Shown here piece by piece: positions 18,604 through 27,233 of a DNA stretch of 64,000 nt. Both the position numbers and the translations under genes were made by a program. The stretch's first letter is position 1. Each line of letters opens with the position of its first letter. Origin of the DNA: Mucilaginibacter oryzae (GTDB lineage Bacteria; Bacteroidota; Bacteroidia; Sphingobacteriales; Sphingobacteriaceae); contig NZ_QGHA01000007.1 in the NCBI RefSeq assembly GCF_003148845.1, positions 1 through 64,000 on the forward strand. Reading direction: 5' to 3'. The notes under the pieces are model-generated. The model did not search any database. It saw only the letters and a program-made list of their open reading frames with translations, and was not told where the DNA came from.

Positions 18604-19659
18604 TTATTTCGCCAGCGCTTTTTTGATCTCGGCGGCTGCCTGTAACATGGCTGATTGGGTGCCGGGTACGGTAGCCAGCGGGTTTAACAAACCCCAATCG
18701 TGAATCATACCGTTATAACGAATGGCGGTTACTTTAACACCGGCTTCGTCCAGCTTGCGGGCGTAGGCTTCGCCTTCATCACGCAACACGTCGTTTTCGG
18801 CAGTTTCAACTACGGCTGTTGGCAAACCTTTTAACTGATCTGTTGTGGCCTGCAGCGGCGAAGCGTAAATCTGTTTACGTTCGTCGGGGTTGGTAGTGTA
18901 ATTATCCCAAAACCATTTCATCATATTTTTAGTCAGGAACCTGCCGGTAGCAAACTGGTTGTATGATTCTGTTTCAAAGTTAGCATCGGTTACCGGCCAT
19001 AACAGTACCTGTAATTTAATTTCGGGGCCTTTTTTGTCTTTAGCCATCAGGGCTACTACAGCGGCCATGTTACCGCCAACGCTGTTACCGGCCACGGCCA
19101 GGCGTTTGCCGTCTACATTAATTTCGGCACCGTGGGCAGCAACCCATTTGGTAGCGCTGTAAGCCTGGTTAATGGCTACCGGGTAATGCGCTTCGGGCGA
19201 TGGGGGGTAGTTTACAAATACGGCAGCAGCACCGGAGTTAACTACCAAATCCCTAACTAAACGTTTGTGGGTAGGGAAATCGCCTAAAACCCAGCCGCCA
19301 CCATGAAAGAACATGAATACAGGCAACACGCCTTTAGCATTGGCCGGTTTAACAATATCCAGTTTTATTTGCTGACCATCTTCGGTAATGGTTTTTTCGG
19401 TAACGGTGATGTCGCTGTAATCAAACTTTACCGATTCCTGGGCGCCGGTAAGTACGGCGCGGGCATCTTTAGGTGATAATTGTTCAAGAGGTTTGCCGTT
19501 GCCGGAGTTAAGCACATTTAAAAACGCCTTAACGTTGCTTTCGATATGTGGGTCTTGTGCTGGATTGATGGGTTGCACGGTTTGTGCTGAAGCTGCTGTA
19601 CCTAAACTTAAGGTTAATATTACGCTTGCAATTTTGTTGGTTATTGATGGAGTTTTCAT
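18604..19659 (-). CDS. Secreted alpha/beta hydrolase, hormone-sensitive-lipase type
   Basis: A 351-residue protein with a signal peptide ending TAASA before QTVQP. It has the HSL-family oxyanion motif FFHGGGWVLG, nucleophile elbow GNSVGG, Asp in ETAENDVLRDEG and His in MIHDWG. The family acts on short acyl esters, carboxylesters and acetylated sugars. The AraC gene 0.4 kb upstream lies on the same strand and could regulate it, but a repeat lies between them. Confidence 0.87.
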   Translation of the reverse strand: MKTPSITNKIASVILTLSLGTAASAQTVQPINPAQDPHIESNVKAFLNVLNSGNGKPLEQLSPKDARAVLTGAQESVKFDYSDITVTEKTITEDGQQIKLDIVKPANAKGVLPVFMFFHGGGWVLGDFPTHKRLVRDLVVNSGAAAVFVNYPPSPEAHYPVAINQAYSATKWVAAHGAEINVDGKRLAVAGNSVGGNMAAVVALMAKDKKGPEIKLQVLLWPVTDANFETESYNQFATGRFLTKNMMKWFWDNYTTNPDERKQIYASPLQATTDQLKGLPTAVVETAENDVLRDEGEAYARKLDEAGVKVTAIRYNGMIHDWGLLNPLATVPGTQSAMLQAAAEIKKALAK

Positions 19660-20026
19660 TTTGTTATGTATTAAGTTTTTGATCTCTTATTGTACACAAC
19701 AAAGGTAGGGCGCTAACAAAGGCTACTCAATGCACGAATGTAGACACGAACAGGACATTTTGCCCCGGCGGCGCCCCCCAGCCCCATAAGGGGGGAGTAA
19801 GATGAACAAGGTTATAAGCAAGATCGATAGTATACTGCAACGGGTAACCTAAACTACCCGCTCCCACTTCAGGGCATAGCCGTCAACTTAGGCAAAAAGC
19901 GGTGGATTGTGCGAATCCCCTCTTGAGAGGGGTGGAGGGGTGTATTATTCTGTGCGAGGTTTATCGCTTGCATAACACACCCCGCCCCCGCGCTTTCCCG
20001 TCGCGCGCCCCTCTCAAGAGGGGATT
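19660..20026. other. Repeat-filled intergenic region
   Basis: About 370 bp with no gene. It holds a GC-rich palindrome at 19772-19797 and the MITE-like element described separately. The rest includes the hydrolase promoter region. Confidence 0.6.
19772..19797 (+). repeat. GC-rich short palindromic repeat
   Basis: GCCCCCCAGCCCC, AT, then AAGGGGGGAG. Same family as the elements at 43722, 44437, 50491 and 54669, but the only one not at a stop codon. Confidence 0.5.
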
Positions 20027-20030
20027 TTAA
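19909..20030 (+). repeat. MITE-like interspersed repeat, copy 2, within a larger palindrome
   Basis: The ends are near-perfect inverted repeats: AATCCCCTCTTGAGAGG and CCTCTCAAGAGGGGATT. The core TTTATCGCTTG matches copy 1 (2829-2938, opposite orientation). Outside it, AGGGCATAGCCGTCAACTTA (about 19872-19891) is repeated inverted at 20041-20064, making a palindrome of about 200 bp (19867-20068). The right part lies inside the 3' end of the AraC coding region. Confidence 0.7.
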
Positions 20031-20920
20031 AAGCTTGATTCCTTAACTTGACGGCTATGCCCTTCAGGGGGCCGGGGGCGCCCTGGCGCATACTGTACCC
20101 TGAAATTTTGGGGTGATGTTTCCGCCTGCCTGCTAAACAGCCTGATAAAGTACGAGGGGTCATCATACCCTAATTTGTATGCTATCTCTTTTACGCTTAG
20201 CTGCGTATGCACCAGCAAACGTTTGGCTTCAAGTATAATGCGGTTTTTAATAATATCGTTAGGGGTGGTTTTACTGTAGCGGGTAATGCGTTTATTAAGC
20301 GCCTTGGGGGTGATGTTGAGCATATCGGCATAGTCGGCAACGGTGTGGAGTTTGGTATAATTCCATTCCACCATCTGGCTGAAACTACGCGAAAACTCTA
20401 CCTCCTGCCGGGCCTCTTCGGTGGTAACATGGTGTTCCTGTTTCCAGATGCGGGTGGAACGGATGATGATCTGTTTTAGCAGGATCCTCAGCATTTCTTC
20501 CAGGTTGCTGTCGCTGGCATCAATCTCTGCTTTTATCTCGCCTATTGACCGCTGCATCACCTCCGAATACCGCTCATTCATCATCACCACCGGGATATCA
20601 TACACATTATGAAAAAGGATCCCATCGCAGGCTACTTCTTTATCATGTAGTTCCACGCAATAAAAATCGCGGTTATAATAAAGCATGGTGCCTACACAGG
20701 TATCTTCAATTTTATGAAACTGACCGGGATTGATAAAAAAGAGCGCGTCCTGCTTTAAATCGTATGCCTTAAAATCGATAACCGTGTGGCCGCCTGCTTT
20801 TATAAACAGGATCTGGATAAACTCGGAGTAATCTGTTTTCTGTATTTGCGCGTTATAATCATGTTCAAAATCCAGGTACCCGAATTTTTTAAAAGAGAAT
20901 TGTTTGAAGCCGGCCATCAC
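20027..20920 (-). CDS. AraC-family regulator with repeat-encoded C-terminal tail
   Basis: A 297-residue protein with an N-terminal cupin-like sensing domain (about 1-150) and two helix-turn-helix motifs of the AraC type at the C-terminus (LHTVADYADMLNITPKALNKR; LSVKEIAYKLGYDDPSYFIRLF). AraC proteins normally end a few residues after SPQNFR. Here 20 more residues follow (about 278-297, including PGRPRPPEGHSRQVK), encoded by a GC-rich palindrome and the flank of the MITE-like repeat. The natural stop seems to have been lost when the repeat arrived or diverged. It probably regulates the hydrolase next door; the ligand is unknown. Confidence 0.88.
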   Translation of the reverse strand: MMAGFKQFSFKKFGYLDFEHDYNAQIQKTDYSEFIQILFIKAGGHTVIDFKAYDLKQDALFFINPGQFHKIEDTCVGTMLYYNRDFYCVELHDKEVACDGILFHNVYDIPVVMMNERYSEVMQRSIGEIKAEIDASDSNLEEMLRILLKQIIIRSTRIWKQEHHVTTEEARQEVEFSRSFSQMVEWNYTKLHTVADYADMLNITPKALNKRITRYSKTTPNDIIKNRIILEAKRLLVHTQLSVKEIAYKLGYDDPSYFIRLFSRQAETSPQNFRVQYAPGRPRPPEGHSRQVKESSF

Positions 20921-20963
20921 GCTTAAATATTTTAACTATGCAGGTAAGCCACAAAGATACCAA

Positions 20964-20996
20964 GAAAAAATGCCCCGGCTAAAAGGCCGGAGCATC
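20964..20996 (-). terminator. Terminator of the small membrane-protein gene
   Basis: Read on the minus strand, TGCTCCGGC and GCCGGGGCA form a stem with a loop of TTTTA, followed by six T. Confidence 0.75.
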
Positions 20997-21017
20997 AGTT
21001 TTATATTTCGGACAGTG

Positions 21018-21173
21018 TTATACTGTCGAGGAGCGCCTGATTACGCCCAATAAAAGCGCGATAATGGCTATTACGAGCAGAATATGGATAAGGCCGCCAA
21101 CTGATGTGAAAAATGCGCCTATTGCCCATCCTATAATAAGGATAACAGCAATAACATACAGGAGTGAGTTCAT
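21018..21173 (-). CDS. Small membrane protein, lmo0937 family
   Basis: A 51-residue protein (MNSLLYVIAVILIIGWAIG, then LIHILLVIAIIALLLGVIRR). Two membrane helices are separated by FFTSVGG. Short, widespread Bacteroidota proteins of this lmo0937-type pattern (two helices around a Gly-rich turn, short basic tail) are often stress-induced; the function is unknown. It has its own terminator 22 bp downstream. The family assignment comes from pattern, not from a search. Confidence 0.75.
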   Translation of the reverse strand: MNSLLYVIAVILIIGWAIGAFFTSVGGLIHILLVIAIIALLLGVIRRSSTV

Positions 21174-21333
21174 GATAATTTTATTTTAATTAATGATTTT
21201 CATAGATATCAGTATAATACCGGCAGCGGGGTAAAAGTTTTAAAAAATTTCTTTTTTAAACTGTTTTACCGTTACACTAATGTTTTGAAATCATTTAATC
21301 GTACATTACCTCTATCCAACACCTTATAAAATA

Positions 21334-22497
21334 ATGAAATGTTTTTTTTTGCTGATAAGCCTGCTAACAGCCAGTTTTGCTTTTAGCCAGACCAAACTGC
21401 CGGTAATTAAAGCCACATCAAAAAGTGTAGCTATAAATGATGGCGGTTTCCTTGATAAAAATGCATGGTCACTATCGCCTAAAACCCGGCCTGATATTTA
21501 TACTGCCGAGCGTACAAGACAAACCAAATGGGTTACTTTTTATACCGACGTGGATTCGATACGGGTAAAGGTGAAGCCCGGCACACGGTTCAACTTTGTG
21601 ATCCTTCTTAACGGCAAAGATTCATGTTTTACCCAAATAGCCAGCGCCATTCCCCCTCCGGGTAAGCAGGGCGGTATTATAAAAAACGATACCATTCCTT
21701 TTACAGTATCAGCCAATAACGCCATCGCGGTAAAAGCTATCCTGAACGATGCTGATACCTTAAACCTGCACTTCGACATCAGTTCGTTCGATTTTCATTT
21801 AACCCGCGATGCCATCATCAAAAAAACAAAGCTGCTGCCTAACCAGGCAGATGTATTGGCAGGTAATGCGAAGCCAAATTTCAATAACATGGGCAAAGCG
21901 CAAAAACTGCAGTTGGGTACCGCCGTTTGGCGTAACCAGGAAATACTGCCTACCGGCATAACGGCAAGCGGCATGGATGGCCGCTTTGGCTGGAACCTTT
22001 TTGAGGGCAGGCAGGTGGCGGTTGATTATGATAACAACCGGATTGTGATTTATAATAAGATGCCCCGCAATACAAAAGGCTATAAACGCTCCAGGATGGG
22101 CTTTGTCCGTTCATTTCCGTATGCCGCCGGAACCTTTGAAATAGACGGTAAAAAATACACGGGCAACTTTTCGATGGATACCGGCTCCGATCAATCGCTG
22201 ATCCTGGATAGCGGCTGGGTGGCCCGGAACAATTTCGCTCAAAATCTTAAACTGATCAAAACCTCAACCCTCAGCGATCCGCGGGGCAATAAATACCTGA
22301 TCAGGGTGGTGGAAGCGCCGCTTTTTAGGGTTAACGGCTTCCCGGTTAGTAATGTGCCCACGCTTATTTTAGGCAGTAAAAACCCGGTGGGCTTTGAAAT
22401 GAACTTTTTTGGCAACGACCTCTTAAAACGCTTTAATATGATCCTCGATTTTAAAAATGATTACCTGTACCTACAGCCAAATAAGTTATCAACCTGA
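21334..22497 (+). CDS. Secreted retropepsin-like aspartyl protease homologue
   Basis: A 387-residue protein with a signal peptide (1-19, ends FAFSQ). The second lobe has FSMDTGSDQSLIL with D282 in a DTGS motif. The first lobe has LHFDISSFDFHL, where D148-I-S-S stands where D-T-G-A/S is expected, so one half of the catalytic pair looks degenerate. GMDGRFGWNLFEG and VAVDYDNNRIVIY resemble the Gly/Asp turn and strand that follow in retropepsin-like secreted proteins. It may be an active protease of unusual type or a binding protein. It stands alone. Confidence 0.65.
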   Translation: MKCFFLLISLLTASFAFSQTKLPVIKATSKSVAINDGGFLDKNAWSLSPKTRPDIYTAERTRQTKWVTFYTDVDSIRVKVKPGTRFNFVILLNGKDSCFTQIASAIPPPGKQGGIIKNDTIPFTVSANNAIAVKAILNDADTLNLHFDISSFDFHLTRDAIIKKTKLLPNQADVLAGNAKPNFNNMGKAQKLQLGTAVWRNQEILPTGITASGMDGRFGWNLFEGRQVAVDYDNNRIVIYNKMPRNTKGYKRSRMGFVRSFPYAAGTFEIDGKKYTGNFSMDTGSDQSLILDSGWVARNNFAQNLKLIKTSTLSDPRGNKYLIRVVEAPLFRVNGFPVSNVPTLILGSKNPVGFEMNFFGNDLLKRFNMILDFKNDYLYLQPNKLST

Positions 22498-22581
22498 AGG
22501 GTGCAGGAAGTGCAAAGCTTATGGGAAGATAAGGATACTATCATCCGCAGCGGCAGCGAAGTGCATGACAATGCGGCGTAC

Positions 22582-23073
22582 CTACCGGCCGCCAAGCGAT
22601 ATCATCACGTATTTTTGGTTGGTTTGAATAGTGAAAATATAATCGGTATCCTCAAAAATTTCCTTTCCGGTTTTCGAAGTATCGGCAGGAGCACCTGTAC
22701 TGATGAGGTTGAAATTATGATTTTCAAAATATGGAGGGTAAGCCTCCGCGTATTCAACGGGTTCCATCAATCTAAGTTCATTTTCCCTGATGGCTAAGGC
22801 GCTGTTGTGCCGGCTGTTTACCCATCGGTTTTTGCCGGGCTCAAATTGCCAGCCGGGGTAAACTTTATTAAGTTCGTTTGTGTAATCGGCAGGGTTCATG
22901 TTAATCAGGCGAATCAGATTTGCCGGGCCTATCCCCTGCTGCGTATGCGCCGTATTAAAGTTTCGGCACGAGGAAATCGCAATCATCGCCAAACATAAAA
23001 CAACAACAGCCCATAAATTTTGCCGCAGTATTTTAATCTTTTGTTGTTGTCTGTTAAAGAGCGGTTTAAGCAT
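22582..23073 (-). CDS. Hypothetical lipoprotein
   Basis: The ATG at 23073 (MLKPLFNRQQQK) is preferred to the upstream one at 23139; it places a basic start before the hydrophobic segment LWAVVVLCLAMIAISSC, which ends in a lipobox. The mature part has about 125 residues, is hydrophilic and has no motif I recognise (NLIRLINMNPADYTNELNKV, then TDYIFTIQTNQKYVMISLG). It is probably periplasmic and lipid-anchored. Function unknown. It converges on the retropepsin-like gene. Confidence 0.7.
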   Translation of the reverse strand: MLKPLFNRQQQKIKILRQNLWAVVVLCLAMIAISSCRNFNTAHTQQGIGPANLIRLINMNPADYTNELNKVYPGWQFEPGKNRWVNSRHNSALAIRENELRLMEPVEYAEAYPPYFENHNFNLISTGAPADTSKTGKEIFEDTDYIFTIQTNQKYVMISLGGR

Positions 23074-23253
23074 TGAGCGTGATGTGGTGAGGTTAACGTA
23101 TAGGGCGCCGTTATAACAATTGCCGACATACGGTATCAACGCTATGATACTGATTATTATTGTACGCGTTTAACATACGCCAAGGCAATGGGTTTGGTAT
23201 TGCGGTTCGTTGCTTTGATAAGGAAGGATAGGAAAGCTGATAAACAACAAATA

Positions 23254-23282
23254 AAAAACCCCGGCTGGTAAACCGGGGTTAA
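23254..23282 (-). terminator. Terminator of the DUF4097 gene
   Basis: Read on the minus strand, AACCCCGG pairs with CCGGGGTT around a short loop, followed by TTTTTATTTG. Confidence 0.8.
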
Positions 23283-23302
23283 AGCTTTACGTTACAGGTT
23301 GA

Positions 23303-24343
23303 TTATTTTAGGCGCAGGTTAACGCTGCCGCCTGATGATTCGGCCTTAACGGGGATGCCACCGCCGTTATAGCTGCCGCGCACGCGTTCCTTCTCCCACG
23401 TACCGTTAAATTTGGCTAACGATGATGGCGATACGCCATCGCCCCGCAGGTCGAGATCATAGCCCTGGTTTTGAGGTAGTTCAATATCCACATTGCCCGC
23501 GCTCGATTCCAGTTTAATGTATTTACCAACTTTTAGCAGTTGTGCATATAAGCCACCACCGCTGGTTGAGGCGCTAACGCTACCCATTATCCGTTTAAGG
23601 TTAATGCTGCCGCCCGAGGTGGTAGTCATCAACTCACCGTCAATATTATTGCCGTCAACGCCGCCACCGCTGGTTTCGGCATTGATGTTACCTTTCAGGT
23701 TTTCGAGCACGATGCCGCCCCCGCTGGTTTCCAGCCTGATTTTGCCGCTGCAGTTTTTGGCCTCAATGCCGCCGCCCGATGTTTCGAGCGAGATATCATT
23801 GCCCGAGTTGGATACCTGGATGCCGCCGCCGCTGGTATTACCGCGAACAACGCCGTAAAGCCTGTCAAGCTGTAAGCCGCCGCCGCTGGTGCTGAATTTC
23901 TGGTTGCCCTTTAAATTGTCAATCACAATACCGCCGCCGCTTGTTTGCAAATCGGTTGAGCATTGCCCGGGCACGTAAATCCTGAAGGCGATATTCAATG
24001 AACTGCGCCAGTTAAAAAAGTTTTGGCGTTTGCTTTTGGCGATAGCCCTAACCTGGTGACCACTAACGGATACGTCGAGGGTATAATCCTTATCGAGGCG
24101 CTTTTGTATCTCCTCTTTCGATAGTATGTTGCCGTTGTTACCTTTAATGTAAACCTCAACACGCGGAGCCTCGCCGGCTTTACCGCTAACAACAATACCT
24201 CCGCCTGAGGTATTAACCAAAACGCTGTTAATGGCATCGTTGGCTAATGATTTGGTGAGGTATAGCGCATTCCTATCTTTATCCTGTGCTGCAGCTACCA
24301 CAGTTTGCCCGGCAAGCAACAAAAGTAAAATGTAATTTTTCAT
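23303..24343 (-). CDS. Secreted DUF4097-type beta-solenoid protein
   Basis: The start at 24343 gives signal peptide MKNYILLLLLAGQTVVAAAQ. The rest is built of about ten copies of a 15-17-residue unit centred on (E/T/S)TSGGG(I/V/L), for example NTSGGGIQVSN and ETSGGGIEAKN, matching the DUF4097/DUF4098 beta-helix family. Alternating hydrophobic residues fit a right-handed solenoid. It is probably an exported scaffold or adhesion-like protein. Function is unknown. The codons of the repeats vary, so they are old rather than recently expanded. Confidence 0.82.
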   Translation of the reverse strand: MKNYILLLLLAGQTVVAAAQDKDRNALYLTKSLANDAINSVLVNTSGGGIVVSGKAGEAPRVEVYIKGNNGNILSKEEIQKRLDKDYTLDVSVSGHQVRAIAKSKRQNFFNWRSSLNIAFRIYVPGQCSTDLQTSGGGIVIDNLKGNQKFSTSGGGLQLDRLYGVVRGNTSGGGIQVSNSGNDISLETSGGGIEAKNCSGKIRLETSGGGIVLENLKGNINAETSGGGVDGNNIDGELMTTTSGGSINLKRIMGSVSASTSGGGLYAQLLKVGKYIKLESSAGNVDIELPQNQGYDLDLRGDGVSPSSLAKFNGTWEKERVRGSYNGGGIPVKAESSGGSVNLRLK

Positions 24344-24443
24344 AACGGGTTTAGTTTGCTTTTTCAATATGACAACGCCCGGGGCCAATACGTTACAGGC
24401 TTACTGCATTTAATTTGAAGCATAATACTAAAGCCCCTTAACA

Positions 24444-25166
24444 CTAAACCAATACATATCCACCATCAACAACAACCGCCTGACCGGTGCCATATGGTTG
24501 TCTCATCAGGTACAAATAAGTTAATGCGATGTCGTCCGGACCGGCAACATACTTAACCGGTAGTTTTTCGGAGAAGTGGCTAAACATACCATCCTGGGCC
24601 TCGGTAGTCATGTTGGCCCACAAATTAGTTTTTACAAGGCCTGGCACAACTATATTTACGCGAATTGGCGCTAACTCTACAGCCATGGCGCGGGTAAAGC
24701 CTTCCATGGCGGCGCAGATGCTTGCCCCCAAACCCCAGCCTGTACCCGGTCGTTTAGCAGCCGAGCCTCCCGTTAGCGTAATAGAGCCCCCTGCATTAAT
24801 GTTGCCTGCCGCATATTGCACTGCTAAAAAAGCGCCCCAATAGCGCACGTTAAAGAAGTTCTTCGCTACATCAATATTAGTATCGGCAACGTTGCCTAAC
24901 TGCAAAGTTTCGCCCGCGGTGAAAACGAGGTGATCGAAATGACCGATGGTTGTGAACAGTGTTGCTATCTGCCGTTCGCTAGCCAGATCTACCGTAAAGC
25001 TTTTTGCATTTGCGGGCAACCTGCCAAGTGCTTTATTTAATCGTTCGGGGTTGCTGGATACGATGATTACTTCTGCTCCTTCTTCGGCGGCAGCTTTTGC
25101 AACCGAAAACCCTATTCCAACGCTTCCGCCTAAAACAACCACTTTTTTACCTTTTAAATTTTCCAT
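24444..25166 (-). CDS. Short-chain dehydrogenase/reductase
   Basis: A 240-residue SDR from the ATG at 25166 (MENLKGKKVVVLGG). Cofactor loop GGSVGIG (TGxxxGxG type), NAG-like motif replaced by FTAGETL. The active-site Ser region is ITLTGGSAAKRPGTGWGLGA; the usual Tyr-x3-Lys is not obvious, with G-W-G-L-G in its place, so catalysis may be altered. It ends with GQAVVVDGGYVLV, typical of the family. It lies 75 bp downstream of a Crp/Fnr gene on the same strand, a common regulator-enzyme pair. Confidence 0.85.
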   Translation of the reverse strand: MENLKGKKVVVLGGSVGIGFSVAKAAAEEGAEVIIVSSNPERLNKALGRLPANAKSFTVDLASERQIATLFTTIGHFDHLVFTAGETLQLGNVADTNIDVAKNFFNVRYWGAFLAVQYAAGNINAGGSITLTGGSAAKRPGTGWGLGASICAAMEGFTRAMAVELAPIRVNIVVPGLVKTNLWANMTTEAQDGMFSHFSEKLPVKYVAGPDDIALTYLYLMRQPYGTGQAVVVDGGYVLV

Positions 25167-25240
25167 GTGTATTTGCTTTTTGTTGATGCAAATTTGAGGA
25201 TGCAAAAAGAGGCGGCACTTAACAAATGGTAAAAAATGCT

Positions 25241-25813
25241 TCAGCGGATATTTTTCCTAATGCGGCTGAGCGATTGTGGCGTGATCTCCAGGTAAGACGC
25301 AATATCACTCAGCGGAACTTCCCTTGCGATATCAGGTTGTTGCGATACAAAAGTTTTATAACGGGAAGCCGCATCCTGGCCCAGATACTCATTCCGTACA
25401 GCTATTTTATCCAGTAGTGCCTGTTGGGTAATCTGGTTGATGAGGGGTTTTAAGTAGGGCAATTGTTCAAAAAGCTTATTAAGCCCGGCGCGCGTCAGTA
25501 CAATCACTTCGGCATTGCTAACCGCCAAAATGTTTTCTTTGGCAATTGTGCCATTGTTAAAACTATTTAATATTGAACAAAGCCGACCTTCACGAATAAA
25601 AAAGTAAGTCACCTCGTTTCCGGCTTCGTTGATAACCATAATGCGCAATATACCGCTGCACACCAGAAACAACTCGCGGCAAACTTTTCCGGCCACGAAA
25701 AGCGGCTCGCCTTTTTTGTAAAAACGACGCTCGGTAGCCGCGTCGATGAGAAGTTGGTCTGTTGCCGGGATTGCCTGGTACTGTTGGAGAAACGAAACAA
25801 ATTGGGATGCCAT
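25241..25813 (-). CDS. Crp/Fnr-family transcriptional regulator
   Basis: About 190 residues from the ATG at 25813 (MASQFVSFLQQY). Residues 20-130 are a cyclic-nucleotide-binding-type beta barrel (FYKKGEPLFVAGKVCRELFLV). A C-terminal winged helix has VPLSDIASYLEITPQSLSRIRK, the recognition helix of the Bacteroidota Crp/Fnr type. There is no Cys cluster for an Fe-S centre. A palindrome-like ACAAACATTTGT lies at about 25876-25887 upstream and could be its own operator. It likely controls the adjacent SDR. Confidence 0.88.
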   Translation of the reverse strand: MASQFVSFLQQYQAIPATDQLLIDAATERRFYKKGEPLFVAGKVCRELFLVCSGILRIMVINEAGNEVTYFFIREGRLCSILNSFNNGTIAKENILAVSNAEVIVLTRAGLNKLFEQLPYLKPLINQITQQALLDKIAVRNEYLGQDAASRYKTFVSQQPDIAREVPLSDIASYLEITPQSLSRIRKNIR

Positions 25814-25998
25814 AGATACAAAAGTAAAAATACGCCCTGTTTTTAAGTTAGGTATCCCTGGGCAAATATCATCGTACAAACATTTGTTTCAAGCGATGCG
25901 TTCATTAGCTGCGCCTGCTCAGGGAATAATACGCTTTGCAAAAATATAACGACGAGGTAAGCTGATTAAATCCTATTTTCAGCCCATATTATATCAAC

Positions 25999-26343
25999 AT
26001 GAAACAGGAACTATCAGTGCTGCTAAAAGATTTACAGGAAAAGAAAAGAGCATTCGGCGATGTGATCGCTTTTATTGAAACTTACTATAACCACCGGCCA
26101 ACAGCCTTTAAAAATGGCGAGGCTTACAACGAAGCCACCCAAAACCAGGGCAGCGCAAAAGTTTTTTCATTCGCTCAAATAAACGGATTAAGCGCCGAAG
26201 ATACCTTGCTGTTATTTGCTGAGCATTATCAATCAGTACTGGCCCACCCCAATGCCGCCGACCACCAGAATATCAGGCAATTTATTGCCCATGGCTGGGC
26301 GGGGATTGTTTTTGAAGGACAGGCCCTGGTTGCCAAAAATTAA
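25999..26343 (+). CDS. HopJ-family protein
   Basis: A 114-residue protein matching the HopJ type III effector family: AFGDVIAFIETYYNHRPTAF, NGEAYNEATQNQGSAKVFSF and FAEHYQSVLAHP. Despite the name, these short proteins are common in non-pathogenic bacteria without type III secretion, and their function is unknown. No secretion signal is present. Monocistronic with its own terminator. Confidence 0.88.
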   Translation: MKQELSVLLKDLQEKKRAFGDVIAFIETYYNHRPTAFKNGEAYNEATQNQGSAKVFSFAQINGLSAEDTLLLFAEHYQSVLAHPNAADHQNIRQFIAHGWAGIVFEGQALVAKN

Positions 26344-26360
26344 CGCCATATAAACATTTA

Positions 26361-26388
26361 AAAACCGGAATGATTAGTTCCGGTTTTA
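26361..26388. terminator. Bidirectional terminator between HopJ and DUF1349 genes
   Basis: AAAACCGGAA pairs with TTCCGGTTTT around a loop of 8 nt, followed by AATGTTAATTTT. Confidence 0.75.
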
Positions 26389-26436
26389 ATGTTAATTTTC
26401 ACGGTAAACGCGGCGGTGCCGCAGTGAGCATATTGA

Positions 26437-27039
26437 TCACTTAACCGGCTTTACCACAAAATCATCAAAAGTTACATCAAAGCTCTTTCTACCCGGCGCG
26501 GCGGCTACCACACCGATCTGCGCTTTTACTTTTGGCGGGAAATAGGCCAGGCGAAGCATTTTGAAATCCTTATTATCAAACGAGTATTGAATTTGTACAT
26601 AATCGCCTTTGCGGAGCAATTTTAACCAAACAGATTTAGGGCTGTCACTACGGGGCACAACCGACCAGTCCGAAACTTCGCGGGTTACCACAGCGCTCAG
26701 GTTTTGTACGCCGTCAACGTATTCAATGCCGGTTTTAATCCAGTTTTTATAGTCGATGCGTACCATCAGGCCGGCCTGGTGAAACAGTTCCTGGTAGTTG
26801 CCCGTCACTTTTACCGATGCTTCAAAATCGCCGGTAACATCTTCATAATAAAACGGCCCCGAATCGCGGATAAAACCGTAGTGGGTTACGCGCCAGTAAT
26901 CGGTATTAGGGTCAACCGTTACCGTAAGCTGTTTGGCATTACCTTTCCATGCTTTGGGTTTGTTAAACCATTTCATGGTTTGGCCGTGGCTTAACAAGGT
27001 AGTTAATGTAAGGGCAAATGTTAGGATATGTTTTTTCAT
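26437..27039 (-). CDS. Secreted DUF1349-domain protein
   Basis: A 200-residue protein with a signal peptide (MKKHILTFALTLTTLLSHGQ). The mature part is a concanavalin-like beta-sandwich of the DUF1349 family: DTNTDYWRVTHYGFIRDSGPF-like start, GDFEASVKVTG, HQAGLMVRIDYKNWIKTGIEY and IGVVAAAPGRKSFDVTFDDF. The family is often annotated as regulation of enolase 1 by similarity; carbohydrate binding is more likely for the fold. No partner gene is adjacent. Confidence 0.85.
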   Translation of the reverse strand: MKKHILTFALTLTTLLSHGQTMKWFNKPKAWKGNAKQLTVTVDPNTDYWRVTHYGFIRDSGPFYYEDVTGDFEASVKVTGNYQELFHQAGLMVRIDYKNWIKTGIEYVDGVQNLSAVVTREVSDWSVVPRSDSPKSVWLKLLRKGDYVQIQYSFDNKDFKMLRLAYFPPKVKAQIGVVAAAPGRKSFDVTFDDFVVKPVK

Positions 27040-27233
27040 GGCCGCAAAATAACATTTACTGCCAAAATTATTAGCATTTAAATCATCCCCGGTTAAATTT
27101 TTGTCATCATTTCTTCCCCTGATATCATTAACCGCCTCTTGTATTTTATGATAAATTACAGCATATTAGGCCTCCGGCTCCAACCAACCCAATTTATTAA
27201 ACCCAATCAGCTCAAAACAAATAAAATCCTGTA

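Noticed and set aside
22501-22797. 98-codon plus-strand frame after the retropepsin-like gene
   Set aside because: It lies opposite the hypothetical lipoprotein, whose signal peptide and lipobox make the minus strand the real gene.
25999-26343. Type III secretion effector
   Set aside because: The HopJ name is historical; no type III genes or secretion signal are present.
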